Shown here: in pieces, positions 44,265 to 56,472 of the stretch
How positions within the stretch are numbered: the stretch's first letter is position 1
Layout: every line of letters starts with the position of its first letter
From: Paraconiothyrium sp. Pb-2020
Lineage: Eukaryota; Ascomycota; Dothideomycetes; Pleosporales; Didymosphaeriaceae
DNA length: 64,000 bases
NCBI GenBank assembly: GCA_022419385.1
Contig: JAJUBI010000007.1
Location: 3,133,768-3,197,767, forward strand
Direction: 5' to 3'
Notes under the pieces: model-generated
Databases searched by the model: none
What the model saw: only the letters and a program-made list of their open reading frames with translations
Told to the model about the DNA's origin: nothing
Translations under genes and position numbers: made by a program

Positions 44265-47200
44265 GACCTTGAAAAATCTGCACTGAACGACGCTCAAAAT
44301 TAAGCATATATACGGCAAGAAGAGAGCATGACGTTGCCTGTTTCTCACCGGGGCATTCTCGCCTTCAACCCTCGCTGTGCCCCTACCGACGCTAGAATGG
44401 TACACGCCTCTTGACAGCCGATGGCTGCAACCGTGGATGCTTGGGCGAAAGGTGGGTCGCACATATCAGAGGCCAAGCGCAGTCCCACATGACTTTCTTT
44501 TGAAATTATGTTGTCTTTCCTGGAGCTTTGAGCTATACCTCAAGCCCGGGCTTGAGGGGACGGAACACGCGAGTGATTTCGCGCGGCTAGACATGCCAGC
44601 AGTACACTCTCCGTAACACTATCTCGTAACACTACATTATCGAGGCGGCGTGAAAGTCGTTGTGAAAGGATACGACACGAGGATACGACGTGTTGGTTGT
44701 TGACGTGCGGGCGGCTCCTCAAGGGTGATCGGGTGTGAAGGTGGAGCTTGCTAAGCCTATTTGGACCAAGCGACGAGAACGACCGCCGCCCCAAGGCACT
44801 ACATTAAAAGCTGTATCACATGCGCATGGCTCATCATATCAAATCTGTCGACGTGCATTTGTTATGACCAGATATCTCAGCGTTGTTAGGTTCTTACGTT
44901 ACTTTAGATCGAATCTCTTCCACGGCACCACGTCTCGATGGCAGCGGGGCCGACAGCGTAAACGCTTCCTGTCCCTCAACACTTTGGAACTCCAAGGCAC
45001 AACGCCGCCAAGCAACTGGCGATGATGATGACTATGACCAGCCTCATACTATTCGCAGCATTTCCACCGATAGGAAAGGAGATATTCGTATATTCAGGGT
45101 GGGGAAGCATATGCAATACATGTACAGCAGGATCGTAGACACCTTCGACATTCTCGCAAGGGAGTCGTGAATCATGTCGTGGTTTCAGTGCCTTGATGCA
45201 CAAACCGAACCGAACACATACTCAGATGCAGAACCGTTTGTAGCGCTCTTTGAAGCCCCCCACGGCCAGAATTGAACCTATCTCGATTGATAGGTATGGG
45301 CAGGGAGAGCCCCGCCAGGTGCAACGGGTGGCGACATCAGTGCTTTTCTTGTCGAACATATGACGGGTTCAATTAAGAAGTAGACATGGACTCCCCGCCG
45401 TGACGACCCAATCGCACCTTCACGTGTACCAGCCATCTTTGCCAAAGCCGAATGGTCGCGTCATGAATCATCGGTCCATCTTTGCCATGATATCTTTAAC
45501 CTTTTGTTTCTTTCCCGAAACTTGCCTCGTCTATTGCCACTCAAGTCCGGGCTTCAGCCACGACATGTTGAAACACAAGGAACACCACGATCATCGTTGA
45601 CTGAATTTCGAAGCTCGCATGAACCTGAGGACAACAGACAGAATTGCTCTTGCCTTTTGAGTAGGCGAACGCGCTTCTGACGTCTCTTATTTCCACTTGA
45701 TTGTATCTGATTCACCTTTCGCTCGTGTACTAGCACATCTGTCCAAGCAAAGTCCTCCCTGTGATCAGCATGGGAGTTCAACCGCTGTATGTGGGATGTC
45801 AGCGTTCGTCCCGTGCAGCGACAGCGATTTCGGACCAGGATATATGAGCATGATCCATGTAGTAACAGTCTATTTAGGATTCGTCTACTCGCACTTTAAG
45901 CCAAAGAGTGTTCGCTTTCGGGTTCTTTTGCTAGGTAGCTTACGCCAGACTGGTCCATTTATCGAGCCTGATTTAAATGACCTTTATTGCCAGAGATCAG
46001 CGATGCGCCTTCGTAGCAATTCGCAGTCGAGCCTCACGTAATACAGAAGCTTGGTATCACGCACGAGGCCCATTATATCTATGCCGACAGGAAGAGTGTA
46101 CAAATTCTCGATGCATGAAATAGTGGCCTTCGCACCTCTTCACTAGAACCAGGCTCAGAAAAAATTCTCACTGAACAACCATCGACTCTATCATTGAAGT
46201 AAAACGCCAATTCTAACTATTCGCAGTACCACTTCGCTCGATATACATGATGATGCTGTAGAATTTGATGGAACATTTGATCAAAGGAAGTCAATTCAGT
46301 TTCGCTTGTTCATCATGCAAAAGTGGCTATAGCTGTGAGTGACCCTTAATCGTTGTCTTATCTCCATAACTGATCATGATGGAGTGCCGGTTCTTGCATG
46401 GGTTGATTCAATTTGCTTTCAACAGCTTCATCTGAAGCGTCGTTCGCCGGTCAAGAACAGCAATTCTGAAGCCCGCATACCGAAGTGCCATCGTTGGATG
46501 AGTAACGCCAGCATGAGAACCCATTCCGTCGAAGAGGCTAGTGGGTGCCATAGCCTTGATTGGAAACACTGTCATCGCAACGCTAACCCGACGTAGCCGG
46601 TACCGGTAGCGGACACGCAGGATCCACTTCGCTGCTCGTCGCTCGCAAATTGGTTTCTACATACAGCAGCAAGAAAGCGAGCAGCCTCTACGGCCTGAAC
46701 ATGTAAATTGACATGCCTAGGGAGGTCTTGTATAGACGGTCTTCGGCGTGTCGCTAATAGCGCCACAGTGCGTTCGGCTTCTTGTAGCGTTGTGCGCACC
46801 AGCACCGTGGACAATGTCCCAGCCTCAGGCCGCGTTATCGACGGCGCAAACGTACTCCGACACGCTCGTTCACTACTCGTTCAGAGCGGTATACGCATTA
46901 CAACGAGCGACCGTCCGTTCGTACGGCCGGAGTAAGAGCAACTGGGCCAGCTCCGCTCGCTCCTCACCAAACCATCCCAGAGAGACTGCTGCGCCACACA
47001 GCACTGATGGACAACAATCTGGGCGGAATTGCCCAATCAGCGGACATTTTCAACGCCAAAATGCCCAATCAAGCTTGCCTATACCCGCAATAGGATTGCT
47101 TGCGATTCTCGCGATTTACGCCTTGTAGCGCGACGACGCAAATCCTTAGCCAAGCTTTCGATACGTACCCGGTAAGACAGCCCCCACAAAGATCTCAGGG

Positions 47201-47477
47201 GCCGTCGCAAAGCTATCCCTGAACTGGAAGTGAACTCGCGCTGCTGAGATGCTTGAAGGCTGTGACAACAATAAGCCGCCCAGCAGGATGACCTGTGCGC
47301 TGGAAGTAGATACCGTAGGTACACAAAATATAAGGTCCAGATGTTAGCCCTCAAACATCAAGTATTCATCACGCTCCCATCACGACTTTCCTAACTACCA
47401 AGACTTCTTTCTTTCTTCGTTAGAGTATTTGCCTTGTATAACCAAACGGAACGATCACACGAATTTCCAATGAATGA
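44265..47477. other. Gene-poor region upstream of the multicopper oxidase
   Basis: About 3.2 kb with no convincing gene. Short frames (for example 45463-45600, 45697-46041 and 46748-47128) lack domains, splice support and natural composition. A TATATA element at 44307-44312 lies 43 bases before the oxidase ATG. A minus-strand patch near 47079-47170 is rich in Arg (LAKDLRRRATRRKS) and could be a transposase relic, but is too short to call. Confidence 0.45.
44307..44312 (-). promoter_or_regulatory. TATA-like box of the multicopper oxidase gene
   Basis: TATATA lies 43 bases upstream of the ATG at 44264. Confidence 0.35.
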
Positions 47478-48553
47478 CCTTTTTGCAGATCGGACCGTCC
47501 TGAGCACGATGAAGACTGTACGGCAGTTGGTCCGGGCTGCCCTGTAGAAGCGACTCTGTATGGGTACTATCCTAACCTCTATTGGAATGCTTTCTTCGTT
47601 GGCTTCTTCGGTCTCTGCGCATCATCAACCTGGCACTAGGCATTCGGTATAGGACATGGACATACATGGTATGTTATCCCTTCTTCTCAGTATCGTCTTA
47701 CTAACGCTTCCAAGGTTGCACTATGCTTGGGCTGCGTTGCAGAAGCTGCAGGCTACTACGGCCGTGTAATGATGAACCACAACCCCTACGACGACATCGG
47801 CTTCCAGATCCAGATCTGCCTGCTCATCATCTCCCCTGCCTTCATCTCGGCCGGCATCTACCTCACCCTCAAGCACTTCACGCTCACATTCGGAGAATCC
47901 TGGTCTCGCCTTCGCCCCGCTTGGTACACCTACATCTTCATCACAGGTGATATCATATCTCTTATATTGCAAGGCGCAGGTGGCGGTCTAGCTGCGACGG
48001 CGGACAATGGCACAAGCACTCAGGATCTGGGTACAAACCTCATGATTGCGGGTGTCATCTTCCAGGTTGTCATTCTGTCCATCTTCGGGTATCTCCTCTC
48101 TGAGTACACACTCAGGACGTACCGTCGTCGCGATAAGCTTTCCATGGCGGCGACCGAGATTCTGCGCAGCTTGAAGTTCCGCTTGTTTGTAGGAGGAGTT
48201 ATGATCGCTTACCTCGCAATCTACACTCGATGCGTGTACCGTATCCCAGAGCTTACGGGAGGTTGGGGTAGCGAGCTCATGAGGAATGAGCCTGAGTTCA
48301 GTAAGTCACATGCGCATCTCGGCTGTTTGAACATTAGCTGACCTGTCATGTAGTCGCGCTCGAGGGTGTGATGATTACGCTTGCCGTCCTGACACTGACA
48401 CTCTTCCATCCGGGTATCTTCTTCCCTGTCCTTGGTGCTAAGCAAGCGGAGAGGTATGCGGCCTTGAACCGCAAGGACGTTGATGCTGAGAGCTCAGTCG
48501 AGATGCTTCCGCGGGATACGGCTTATGAGCCGTACGCTCACCGTAGCGTTTAA
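47478..48553 (+). CDS. RTA1-like lipid-translocating exporter with a frame break
   Basis: The coding exons are about 47489-47668, 47715-48300 and 48354-48553. The family is clear: the N-terminal CPVEATLYGYYPNLYWNAFF, then IINLALGIRYRTWTYMVALC, ICLLIISPAFISAGIYLTL, FITGDIISLILQGAGGGLAA and VYRIPELTGGWGSELMRNEP. The layout is seven membrane helices with a polar tail. RTA1-like proteins are linked to lipid translocation and resistance to amphiphiles or azoles (RTA1, RSB1). Between CTCTGCGC and ATCATCAAC (47619-47621) the frame shifts by one base, and no intron can be fitted. No ATG is found in frame before the first recognisable block, so the first exon or start is missing from my model. If the frame break is real, the gene is inactive. 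Confidence 0.75.
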
Positions 48554-49029
48554 GACCATACATTTTGATTCGGGCTCGGGTCTATGGGATGCAACGGCAA
48601 GAAGGCATGATTTCATTGAGGGTGTTCAAGTGAAAGGGCGTTTTATAGAACTGCGGAATTTCGGACGGCGCCTATAGGAAATCGATCGTGGAAGTCATCA
48701 CCTTCACCATTAGCTCATCAATTTTCGAGGATACTGAATTGCTTGTCATAACACAAACATACAATGCTTCTATCTAGTCTATCGTATCGCAAAGAGTCCA
48801 GCATCCCTGAATTGGGGGTTCGGTTTATGGCATGAGGAAGAAACACAAAGGCAGTGTATGGTTAAAGGTAATGCAGGTGTATCGCTAGAATTGACAGATT
48901 GACAGTCGAGAATGGTTCAAGATGGACGAAATCGAAGATACGCTCGGTTCGTCTGCAGACGCAAATCCGCTCTCTCCGCAACTCACGGTTCGACTCTTTG
49001 GCTTGACAGAAGCCGAGCATACCGCGAAG
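48554..49029. other. Convergent 3' region
   Basis: These 476 bases separate the 3' ends of the RTA1-like gene (plus) and the exonuclease gene (minus). Nothing else was recognised. Confidence 0.5.
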
Positions 49030-50618
49030 CTACTTCTCGCTATCGTTACCTGTACTATTGAGAACACCGTAGATGTTCCCGTTTCCCACAACGCTGTTGC
49101 TGCTTGTCATAGGAATGGCAGAGCGGGAATTCTGGGAGGGCGCGTTTCCTGTTCGAGGAGGTCGGAAGGCAACAGTAGTCCAAAGAGGTGCGGTCGCGCG
49201 CGGATCCTGGGTAGAGGATGCTCCAGGCTGAGGCGGACGATATGAGATGTCCGCAGGAGGCTGCGTAGTTGTGTTGGAAGCGAGACCACTACCAAGCCGG
49301 GGCTGTGAGATACCGCTGGGAGCATCAGTGGTCGCGTTCTGAGCTCCCTGAGCAACATGTTGAATAGGCGCTTTTGGTCCGCGTGGCCGCTTGCGCCTTC
49401 CCTGCCTGCTGGAGTTGGAAGTTTCGAACGCCTTCATAACGCACACTTCCGTCCGATGGCCATGATGAGCTCCCGCCGCGTAACGGTTCTCATAGCAGTA
49501 CTGGCAGAAGACTTCCCGGAGACAAAACCCTCCATTCTTCCCTCCAGTCTCAACCATATGTTTGCGACTGCCGCAACGGATACAGTACTTGTCACTGCCA
49601 TGTGTCCAGTAATGCTCGTGTGACCGAAGCTCAGCATCATCAACCACCTTCTGCAGCGTATATGGCTGCGCGCCACTCTTGTAGGTATCGTCCAGTATCA
49701 GCTGAAGGGCAGCAATCGTAGTGTACGCTGCGTCGTTGCTGGCGGTATGTGGGTCGCGGAATTCGAAGCCCACGTCTCCCACCAGGCGCTGGAGACCGAT
49801 CTCGTTTGTTGGGTGATCCCAATGTCTGACATCTCGCGCGATCACTTGAGTGTCGATCTGCTTGACGACAGTACGGGGACTGAAGTTAAGAAGCTTATGA
49901 ATCTTCTCGAGATCATTGTCTACTGCGTGTCCAAGAAGAACGACCGGACAAACGTGCCCATCATTGGTCTCTGGATCGATTGCCCACTCGAATATCGATG
50001 TCAAGCACTCTACGATCTCGCTGTCATTGAGAAAGCGCGGCGTGCCGAAGCGGTTGGTCTCGGGGTTTCCTTTTCTTATCGTCAGCAAACAGGGACTGCA
50101 TGCCACACAAACAAACATACCAGCTGAGAAGTTTTTGTTCTTCAGGTGTGAGTTCTTTTGTATGCGTGCGAAGTAGAAGAAGATATTCTGGACAATGTTC
50201 TCTCCCCAAGGACCAGGTGAGGCGAGCGCAGTCATATCGCGCGAGTCAAACGTGTTAATGCCGACTTCCTTAAGCCTGTTGCTATCGGCATCCTATGGAG
50301 TGGAAGAGGTCAGTGCCTTGCTCAAAATCACGATAGATAGCTCCAGAGTGTTGGTCGGCGACTGGCAGGTTTCGAAAATTTTCAACATTTGCGACAGTCA
50401 TAACACCTGGTCTGTATCTCGACCTTACTTACCCAGCCTTCAGTGTCCAGACATACTACGACGGTGGATGTGGCAAGAGCCGGCGCATTCGGATGGTCAT
50501 GTCGGTTGAGGTTGCAACAGTATTTGAGCACATCTGCATGGCTCATCGGTGCAAAGAACTCTTCGACCATATCCAACTCCAGCTGATTGGGCAGCTGCGC
50601 GTTGGTCGGGACGGACAT
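49030..50618 (-). CDS. GFD2/YDR514C-like DEDD exonuclease-fold protein
   Basis: Exons are 50618-50433, 50292-50121 and 50069-49030 (465 aa). Introns are 140 and 51 bases. The RNase H-like exonuclease fold is clear. The first acidic motif is VVVCLDTEGW, the second is VVLLGHAVDNDLEKI and the third is ASNDAAYTTIAALQLI. The Exo I-III acidic residues therefore appear intact. Other family blocks are VGINTFDSRDM, GPWGENIVQNIFFYFARIQ and RFGTPRFL. After the fold comes a Cys/His-rich segment (YCIRCGSRKHMVETGGK, FCQYCYENRYAAGAHHGHR) that could bind zinc and RNA. A long Pro/Ser/Gln tail follows. Family members are implicated in RNA metabolism or export in yeast. The substrate here is unknown. Confidence 0.85.
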
Positions 50619-52175
50619 CTACATGATATTAGATGCCTGTTGAGACTATAATCATGCAGAGCGTGTTAAGGCTTACAGTGATTTTGAAAATTCCTTTTCA
50701 GAGGTTGTTCTAAGGTATATAAGGGCAAGCGAGGTGAAGCCGCGGTGGAAGATATGAGAGGTAGAGTGGCGGAGAATGTAGCCAGAGAACTTGTTGGGGG
50801 ACGAGGTGCGCTGATACTTTTCTGGAGGGGCGGCTGCAGTGTTTATAACGGGGCGCGTATGGTTTGTGCAGTTTTTCCAACCAACTGGCACGTGATCCGC
50901 GGTGAATGGGGCAGGAACGCGCTTTCTATGGCTAAGACGCGGAAGCTAGGGTTTCCAATCCGGATGCTTTCAAGCCCGCGCATGATGACAGTTACATTCA
51001 AGATTTGTCCAGTCAGTTTACCAGCACCTCCGCGTGATCTATTCGCAATTCTCCAATGTGACAAACATTTTGGCTCGACAGAATAAGTCTACACATTCAA
51101 ATTTCGATTTTTTGTATCCCTGGAACTGCTATGAGCCGAAGGATGAGTCCTAGCTTTGCGATATCATATGTATAAGTGAGCCGGTACGGAGTCGTATTTG
51201 ACAGCGATAACCTCATCTCTTGTACTCCAATAGAAGTCAAGGCTAAAAGAATGTGCAATATAGACCACATGCTACAGCACTACCCTCAGAATGATATGAA
51301 CAAGACACGATTCCTAGCATAATCGTGAAGCTGCAGACCATGCTGAGTAGTAACCTCACGATCGACTGCCAAATTCTCTATCCTTGGTTCCACCGTACTA
51401 TTACTCTTGTAAATCGTGCGAGGTAGATTTCAAACTAAGTCCATCCCGATGTTCAAACCTCTGTCCAAATATCGTCGAAAACACATCGCGAAGTGTAGAA
51501 ATTGGAGACCGCATACTATTCCTTGGAAAACTAGAGAGTCGTGAAAATATTGACTGACGGTGCATCTAAGATTTTTGTCCAACTGAAATGTAAATCGACG
51601 ACGAGAAAGATGAGAACCACCTCAGTGCACCGTGCAGAAGTTTGTAACCACGTCCATGTGACGGAATAATAATAGATCACGACGATTCGAAATTGGCAAG
51701 ATCGATGTCAACTTGGGTGGGCAACGATAGTGGGCTAGGACATAGAAGAATCTTAGTCTACTCCGAGACTTGCTACTAGATGAGCTCGCCACCGTGCCAT
51801 CTCACCATCATGCTTACATTCGTGATGAATGAAAGAAGCCCTAGCCTGGTCGTCCAGCTTGTACCCGTAGGACTCACGGAGGTGCTTACAAAGGATACGA
51901 TCACTAGCACTGGTGTAAATTCAATTGCTCTCTGTATGAAGCAATTCACTTAAAGTCTTCGGGCTTCCATTGCCTCGGGATTCATGCGTACCCAAGCATC
52001 ACGCAGCTGAGTAGGAGAACTAATAATCAAGCAAGAGGATGAGCTGCGGGAAACTGTTCGCAAAGGACGCGCACATCAGTCTAAAGGAACATAAGACAGA
52101 TTCCGGCTGCATGAAGCCTGATACATGGTGGAGAAAGATACTTGTGCAGCCGCGTGAAGTACGAGTTAGACTTTG

Positions 52176-52237
52176 GCGCTATTCCTGATTTTGTTGTCCA
52201 AATTCGCAAATTTGGACAACAAAATCAGGAATAGCGC
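52176..52237. repeat. Perfect inverted repeat, 29-bp arms, 4-base loop
   Basis: The arms 52176-52204 and 52209-52237 are exact reverse complements, starting GCGCTATTCCTGATTTTG. The loop is CGCA (52205-52208). It lies in a gene-poor stretch. No target-site duplication or element body was recognised. Confidence 0.9.
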
Positions 52238-53461
52238 GAGGCCGGCTCACATGACATACAGTGGTACCTTCGTGGTCGACTTGCTTAAGCGATCTACGTG
52301 GCAGAACCATCATTTTCATCGGTTTGTGTTGCCTGAACGACGCCCTCAGTGGCGCATTGGTCACACCTTTGGAGTCTTCTTGCCTCTGCTTGACAATGCC
52401 ACAAACATGGGCCTCGAAAAGCAGCAAACTCAAACGGCCTCATCATTGTCCACAGACACAATTCCACCATTCGACTGCACCAGCTGCTAAAGTGTCTGGT
52501 TGATAGCCCTTAAGTAAACGGTACTGTCCAAATGGCGTGGCCGCGAGGCGAACAATTGAGTCTCAAGAACCATAACGGTCGAAGCCTGGCCGCCTCCTCA
52601 CTATTCGAGCCGTTCGTTTCGGATGGTTTTGATGGTGTAAAAAGTTTTAGAATCCTCGTAAGGTTTTTCTGTGACTTCTTCTCCAACGTAACAAGATTCG
52701 ATTTAAGGTCTTTGACAAACTACGTACCCTTAGTTCTAGCTCTCTATTATGTAAGTGTAGATACCTTGTTATCGGAGAGCAGGTCTTCGAGAGTTGAAGA
52801 TTTTAGTTGTGATCTAACAACTGCGCTAATATGAGCGCCTATTATGTTGTTGGAGGATGGGGGTGGAGGAAAGTGTGTGTACTACATTACAACTTGCTGA
52901 GTACACGCTAAACCTAAGTTGAACATTGAAGGGAGCATGTTCCTCTCGAATCTTAATTTGGGTTTAGTCTGCGTCAAAGCGAGCGGGGTACGTAGAGGAG
53001 ATGCATCCCAGCCAACTAATGCAAGCCATTAGCGAGCGCTCGCCGCACCCTACCTTGTGAAAGTGCATTACTGTGTACTGCCAGCGTCTCGCTTGAGATG
53101 CGTTATCAAATAACAATCATCAAGCAGAGGGCTTCGCTAAGCCTAACCTATGCGAAAATACGAACGCCGCCCTCCCGCACCGATTAGGATTAGTGGATAG
53201 CTCCGACTCCACGTCCTCACATATCGTGCCGTTGATGGACGCTCTCCGTGGCTACGCAGACATATTTCTCTCAGCTCACGAGACAGATTCCTTCAGACCA
53301 TGTGTGCGCAGCCTGGAGCCGGGCTTCAGATAATGCCACCGGCTCGATGGCAGATTGTCAATGATGAATGCCGCACATCGACTTTTCGGTGGTGTCTGCG
53401 CAAGCATGAGTGCAGGAGGTAGTCGCCCACTCAAGCGCGCGCACCTGAGAGCAGGTAACGG

Positions 53462-53807
53462 CATGTTCCTTCTTTCAATCTCTCCTTTTGGTTCTCGCCC
53501 ATGCCTTCGCAATCGCTTCATGCTTTTTGGCCATCGGTACAACCTCTGCGATTAACAGGTTCACACACCTCTCAACGCACCTACTGTGTCTACCGGCCCG
53601 GCCAACGGGACAGGCCTATCGCCATGTCTGCTCTTCCTATCGCGGATTCGAGTCTCGTTCGTTTTCTTTGGAAGATTGTACAATTGCGATGTACAGCTCA
53701 CCGTTCATCATTGCGATGCTCCTGCAGGAAAACGTCACTGTGATGCGACCTGTGACAATCCCATACCCCATGGATACCAAAACGGCGCGCCCGACTGCCG
53801 TTAGCGG
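53462..53807 (+). pseudogene. Possible broken small secreted Cys-rich protein
   Basis: An ATG at 53462 opens a hydrophobic start (MFLLSIS). The best signal-peptide reading (LLLVLAHAFAIASCFLAIGT) is in the next frame. A Cys-rich end (YNCDVQLTVHHCDAPAG, CDATCDNPIPHG, ending in CR and TAG) is in a third frame. Two frame shifts or a missed intron would be needed to join them. The composition suggests a decayed effector-like gene. This is a weak call. Confidence 0.25.
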
Positions 53808-54610
53808 TCGGTATCTGATGCCCGAGCTCAGGGTAAATTCTATGCAGAGCGAATCGGGGTTTTTCCCAAATGTGCTGAGAAGCAACCGATTGGCCAACCT
53901 GGAAAATTCGCCATGGCAGTTAAGATAAGGTACCGACTTATTCTAGGACGTGGGCATCCAGAATCCTGAAACACCACGTCAACGGCGGCCAGGAACGAGC
54001 AAGCGACCCCGGGAGATCAGCAGCCTCAACCGCAAGCGAGGTTTAGCGTGAATGGCGACACGCCGCAACACCAAGCATCGAAACTTGGCTACATCCTGGC
54101 TTATTCCCCTGACATTACCGATGCACGGTCTGCCAGCGCGAATGAAATCCCATGCGTCCAGAGTGGGAATCAGCACTCGCTGACAATCGAATATCGATGT
54201 GACAATCGGGTCTTCAATGCTCAAGACGTTCTTGGCGGACGCGCAACGCCGTCCTGTCTTGGGCGAAGGCTCCATATAATTCTTATCAAAAGGCAATTAT
54301 TGAATAGAGCCAGGCATCCGGAGCCGCCGATATCGAGCAGAGGGGCCAAACGCTCGCTCCGCGGGATGGTTGAGTGTACTGCAATTCTGTATTTGATGTT
54401 TCTCTAGCCAGCCAGTTGGCAGGATGATATCATCGCGGCGACCGTCCAGGAGACATGGAAGTTATACTGCTCTTCATAAAAGCAACCCGTACCTGAGGCA
54501 TCCTTTTCTATCATCACTGCATCGACAGGACCATTTCTTTCCAGCTCTTTACAGCCTCAATTTCGTGAGTCTTTCTTCCTTTGTATCTCTCTTGTATCGC
54601 AAACTTTGTT

Positions 54611-56472
54611 ATGTCCGACGAACACCTTGTAAACCACAGCACGAATCCAACAAGGATCGCAAACGTCGACGAGACCTATGCTCGATACGAACGCTCTCCC
54701 TTCAGGAACTATTCGCTGAAGCCGAGTCAAGGAAACCAAGACAGGGTCAATCGCCAGAAGTCCAAAGCCAGCCTCATGAACCGATTCAACTCCGTTCGTT
54801 CGAAATTGGGTAGTACCAACCAGGGAGGCAGCAATGGTAGGACCAAAAGTGGCCGGCGGCCTAAACCGGACTACTCGTTAGCGGGTCCCAGCCCGTATGA
54901 TGAACAACAAGACTCGGATGAATACGACTCTGATGAGGGATTCGGCGACTACGGCAGACGTCCTCCTGCCATCATCGGTCTGGGCAAGCCTTTTCCGAGG
55001 CAAAAGCGAGGTGGACGCTGGAGGAAACGCGACAACGTGAAGAAGCCCAAACAGGCAATCAAAGGATCGCGGACCGAGAAAGGGACCGAGAATGGCAAGC
55101 CCGAGGGTCAGGTATGTATCCAGTCATAGTCGTCAAGCCAAAGCTAATGAATCCAGGTCGGAGGAGGGCCAGCAGGCCATCACGGCTCGCCTGTCCGCGG
55201 TCGTCCGCTCGGTGAGACGGCTGGTGGACCAGCTGGGCATGGTCGAGATCCCGAGGATGAAGATGAACATGGCAATACAAACTGGATTGAGCAGGTCGCC
55301 GATGCGAACGGTCGCCACAACAGCGAGCAGACGCTAAATGATGAGAAGGACGAGGGCGACGAAGACGATGACGGATCTCAGCCAAACTTTTGGTTTGGCA
55401 TTCGACGTCAACTGAGGGAGCCTTTGGCGGAGTGAGTCATCCCAAGTACGCATTGATTCCTTGCTGACCCTTCTAGATGGCTTGGTACACTGGTCTCGGT
55501 GCTTATGGGAGTATGCGCCAATCTGCAAATGAAGACATCGGATGGCAAAGCCGGCTCCTTCGCTCAGTCAGCGGCCATGTGGGGTATAGGAACCATGATG
55601 GCTGTGTACATTGCTGGCGGTATCTCTGGAGCCCACTGTAAGTGTTTCCTGCTCTCGCACATCGAGAAACATGTGCTCATCTTGCCCAGGCAACCCCATG
55701 GTCTCGATTAACCTCGCCGTGTTCCGAGGTTTTCCGGCGCGTAAAGCGTTCATATACATCTGCTCCCAGATCCTCGGAGCCATCTGCGCAGTGTGGATCG
55801 CCTATGGAATTTACCACGATGCGATTCTGGTATGTGATGCCATGGAACAATTCCGGGAACAGTGCTGACAGAACGTTCTTATAGTATTTTGACCCTGAGA
55901 AGAAGTCAACAAGCGACGGAAGCGGTACAGCCTTCTTCACGCTGCCCGCGCCCTTCGCTACTCCTCAGACAGCCTTCTGGACGGACTTCACCTCAGCCGC
56001 CGTAATGAGCGGTACTGTCATGGCCATGGGCGACGATACCAACTCACCTCCTGGAGCCGGCATGCATGCCTTCATCATCGCACTCATCGGGTTCGCCATG
56101 GCATCGTGCTTGGGCTACAACACTGGCCCTCAGACAAACCCCGCGAAAGATCTTGCTACTCGATTCGTTCCCAACGTCGTCGGCTACGGCAGTGACATGT
56201 GGGTCCAAGGTTGGTGGGCCGAGGCGTGGGCGGCTGCTATTTTTGGCGGTCTATTCGGGTGCTTGGTATACGATGTTGCGATCTTCGAGGGCCCGGAATC
56301 ACCTATCAACTATCCTAGGGCTAAGAGACAACAGTCCAGGGAAGGCAACAAGGCGAAGTGGCTGAAGACGGGCTGGTTTGGATCTGGCAAGAAACATCGC
56401 GCTGAAGAGGATTTGGAGAACGGTGTTGGAATCAATGAGAAAAATGCTGGTCATCAGATGGATGGCCACTAG
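54611..56472 (+). CDS. Aquaglyceroporin (MIP family) with long N-terminus
   Basis: Exons are 54611-55111, 55157-55431, 55477-55637, 55690-55829 and 55885-56472 (554 aa). Introns are 45, 45, 52 and 55 bases. The first ~255 residues are a hydrophilic, Gly/Arg/Asp-rich cytoplasmic extension, as in the yeast YFL054C group. Six membrane helices and two half-helices follow. The first pore motif is HCNPMVSINLAVF (NPM rather than NPA), and the second is TGPQTNPAKDLATRFVP, a canonical NPA with the selectivity-filter Arg. Asp after NPA (NPAKDLA) marks a glycerol-permeable type. The channel would pass glycerol and other small polyols or water at the plasma membrane. The tail is basic and Lys/Glu-rich. 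The third and fourth introns fall next to the first pore motif and before the extracellular loop. Confidence 0.94.

Larger units (their letters stand above)
50619..54610. other. Gene-poor region with perfect hairpin
   Basis: About 4 kb with no convincing intact gene. It holds the palindrome at 52176-52237, a small palindrome GCGAGCGCTCGC near 53034-53045, and a possible broken small-secreted-protein frame at 53462-53807. The rest, including 50.7-52.1 kb, looks like ordinary non-coding DNA of moderate GC without the extreme AT-richness of heavy RIP. Confidence 0.45.

Noticed and set aside
45240..45330. tRNA-like GGTTCAATTC on the minus strand
   Set aside because: T-arm, acceptor stem and anticodon arm do not pair; not a tRNA.
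45463..45600. 45-codon frame with hydrophobic start and two Cys
   Set aside because: Too short, with no conserved pattern and no flanking evidence.
46748..47128. 126-codon plus-strand frame
   Set aside because: Composition is not protein-like and there is no domain; probable chance frame in GC-rich DNA.
52173..52490. 105-codon frame overlapping the hairpin
   Set aside because: Its N-terminal residues are the translated hairpin arm; the rest has no domain.
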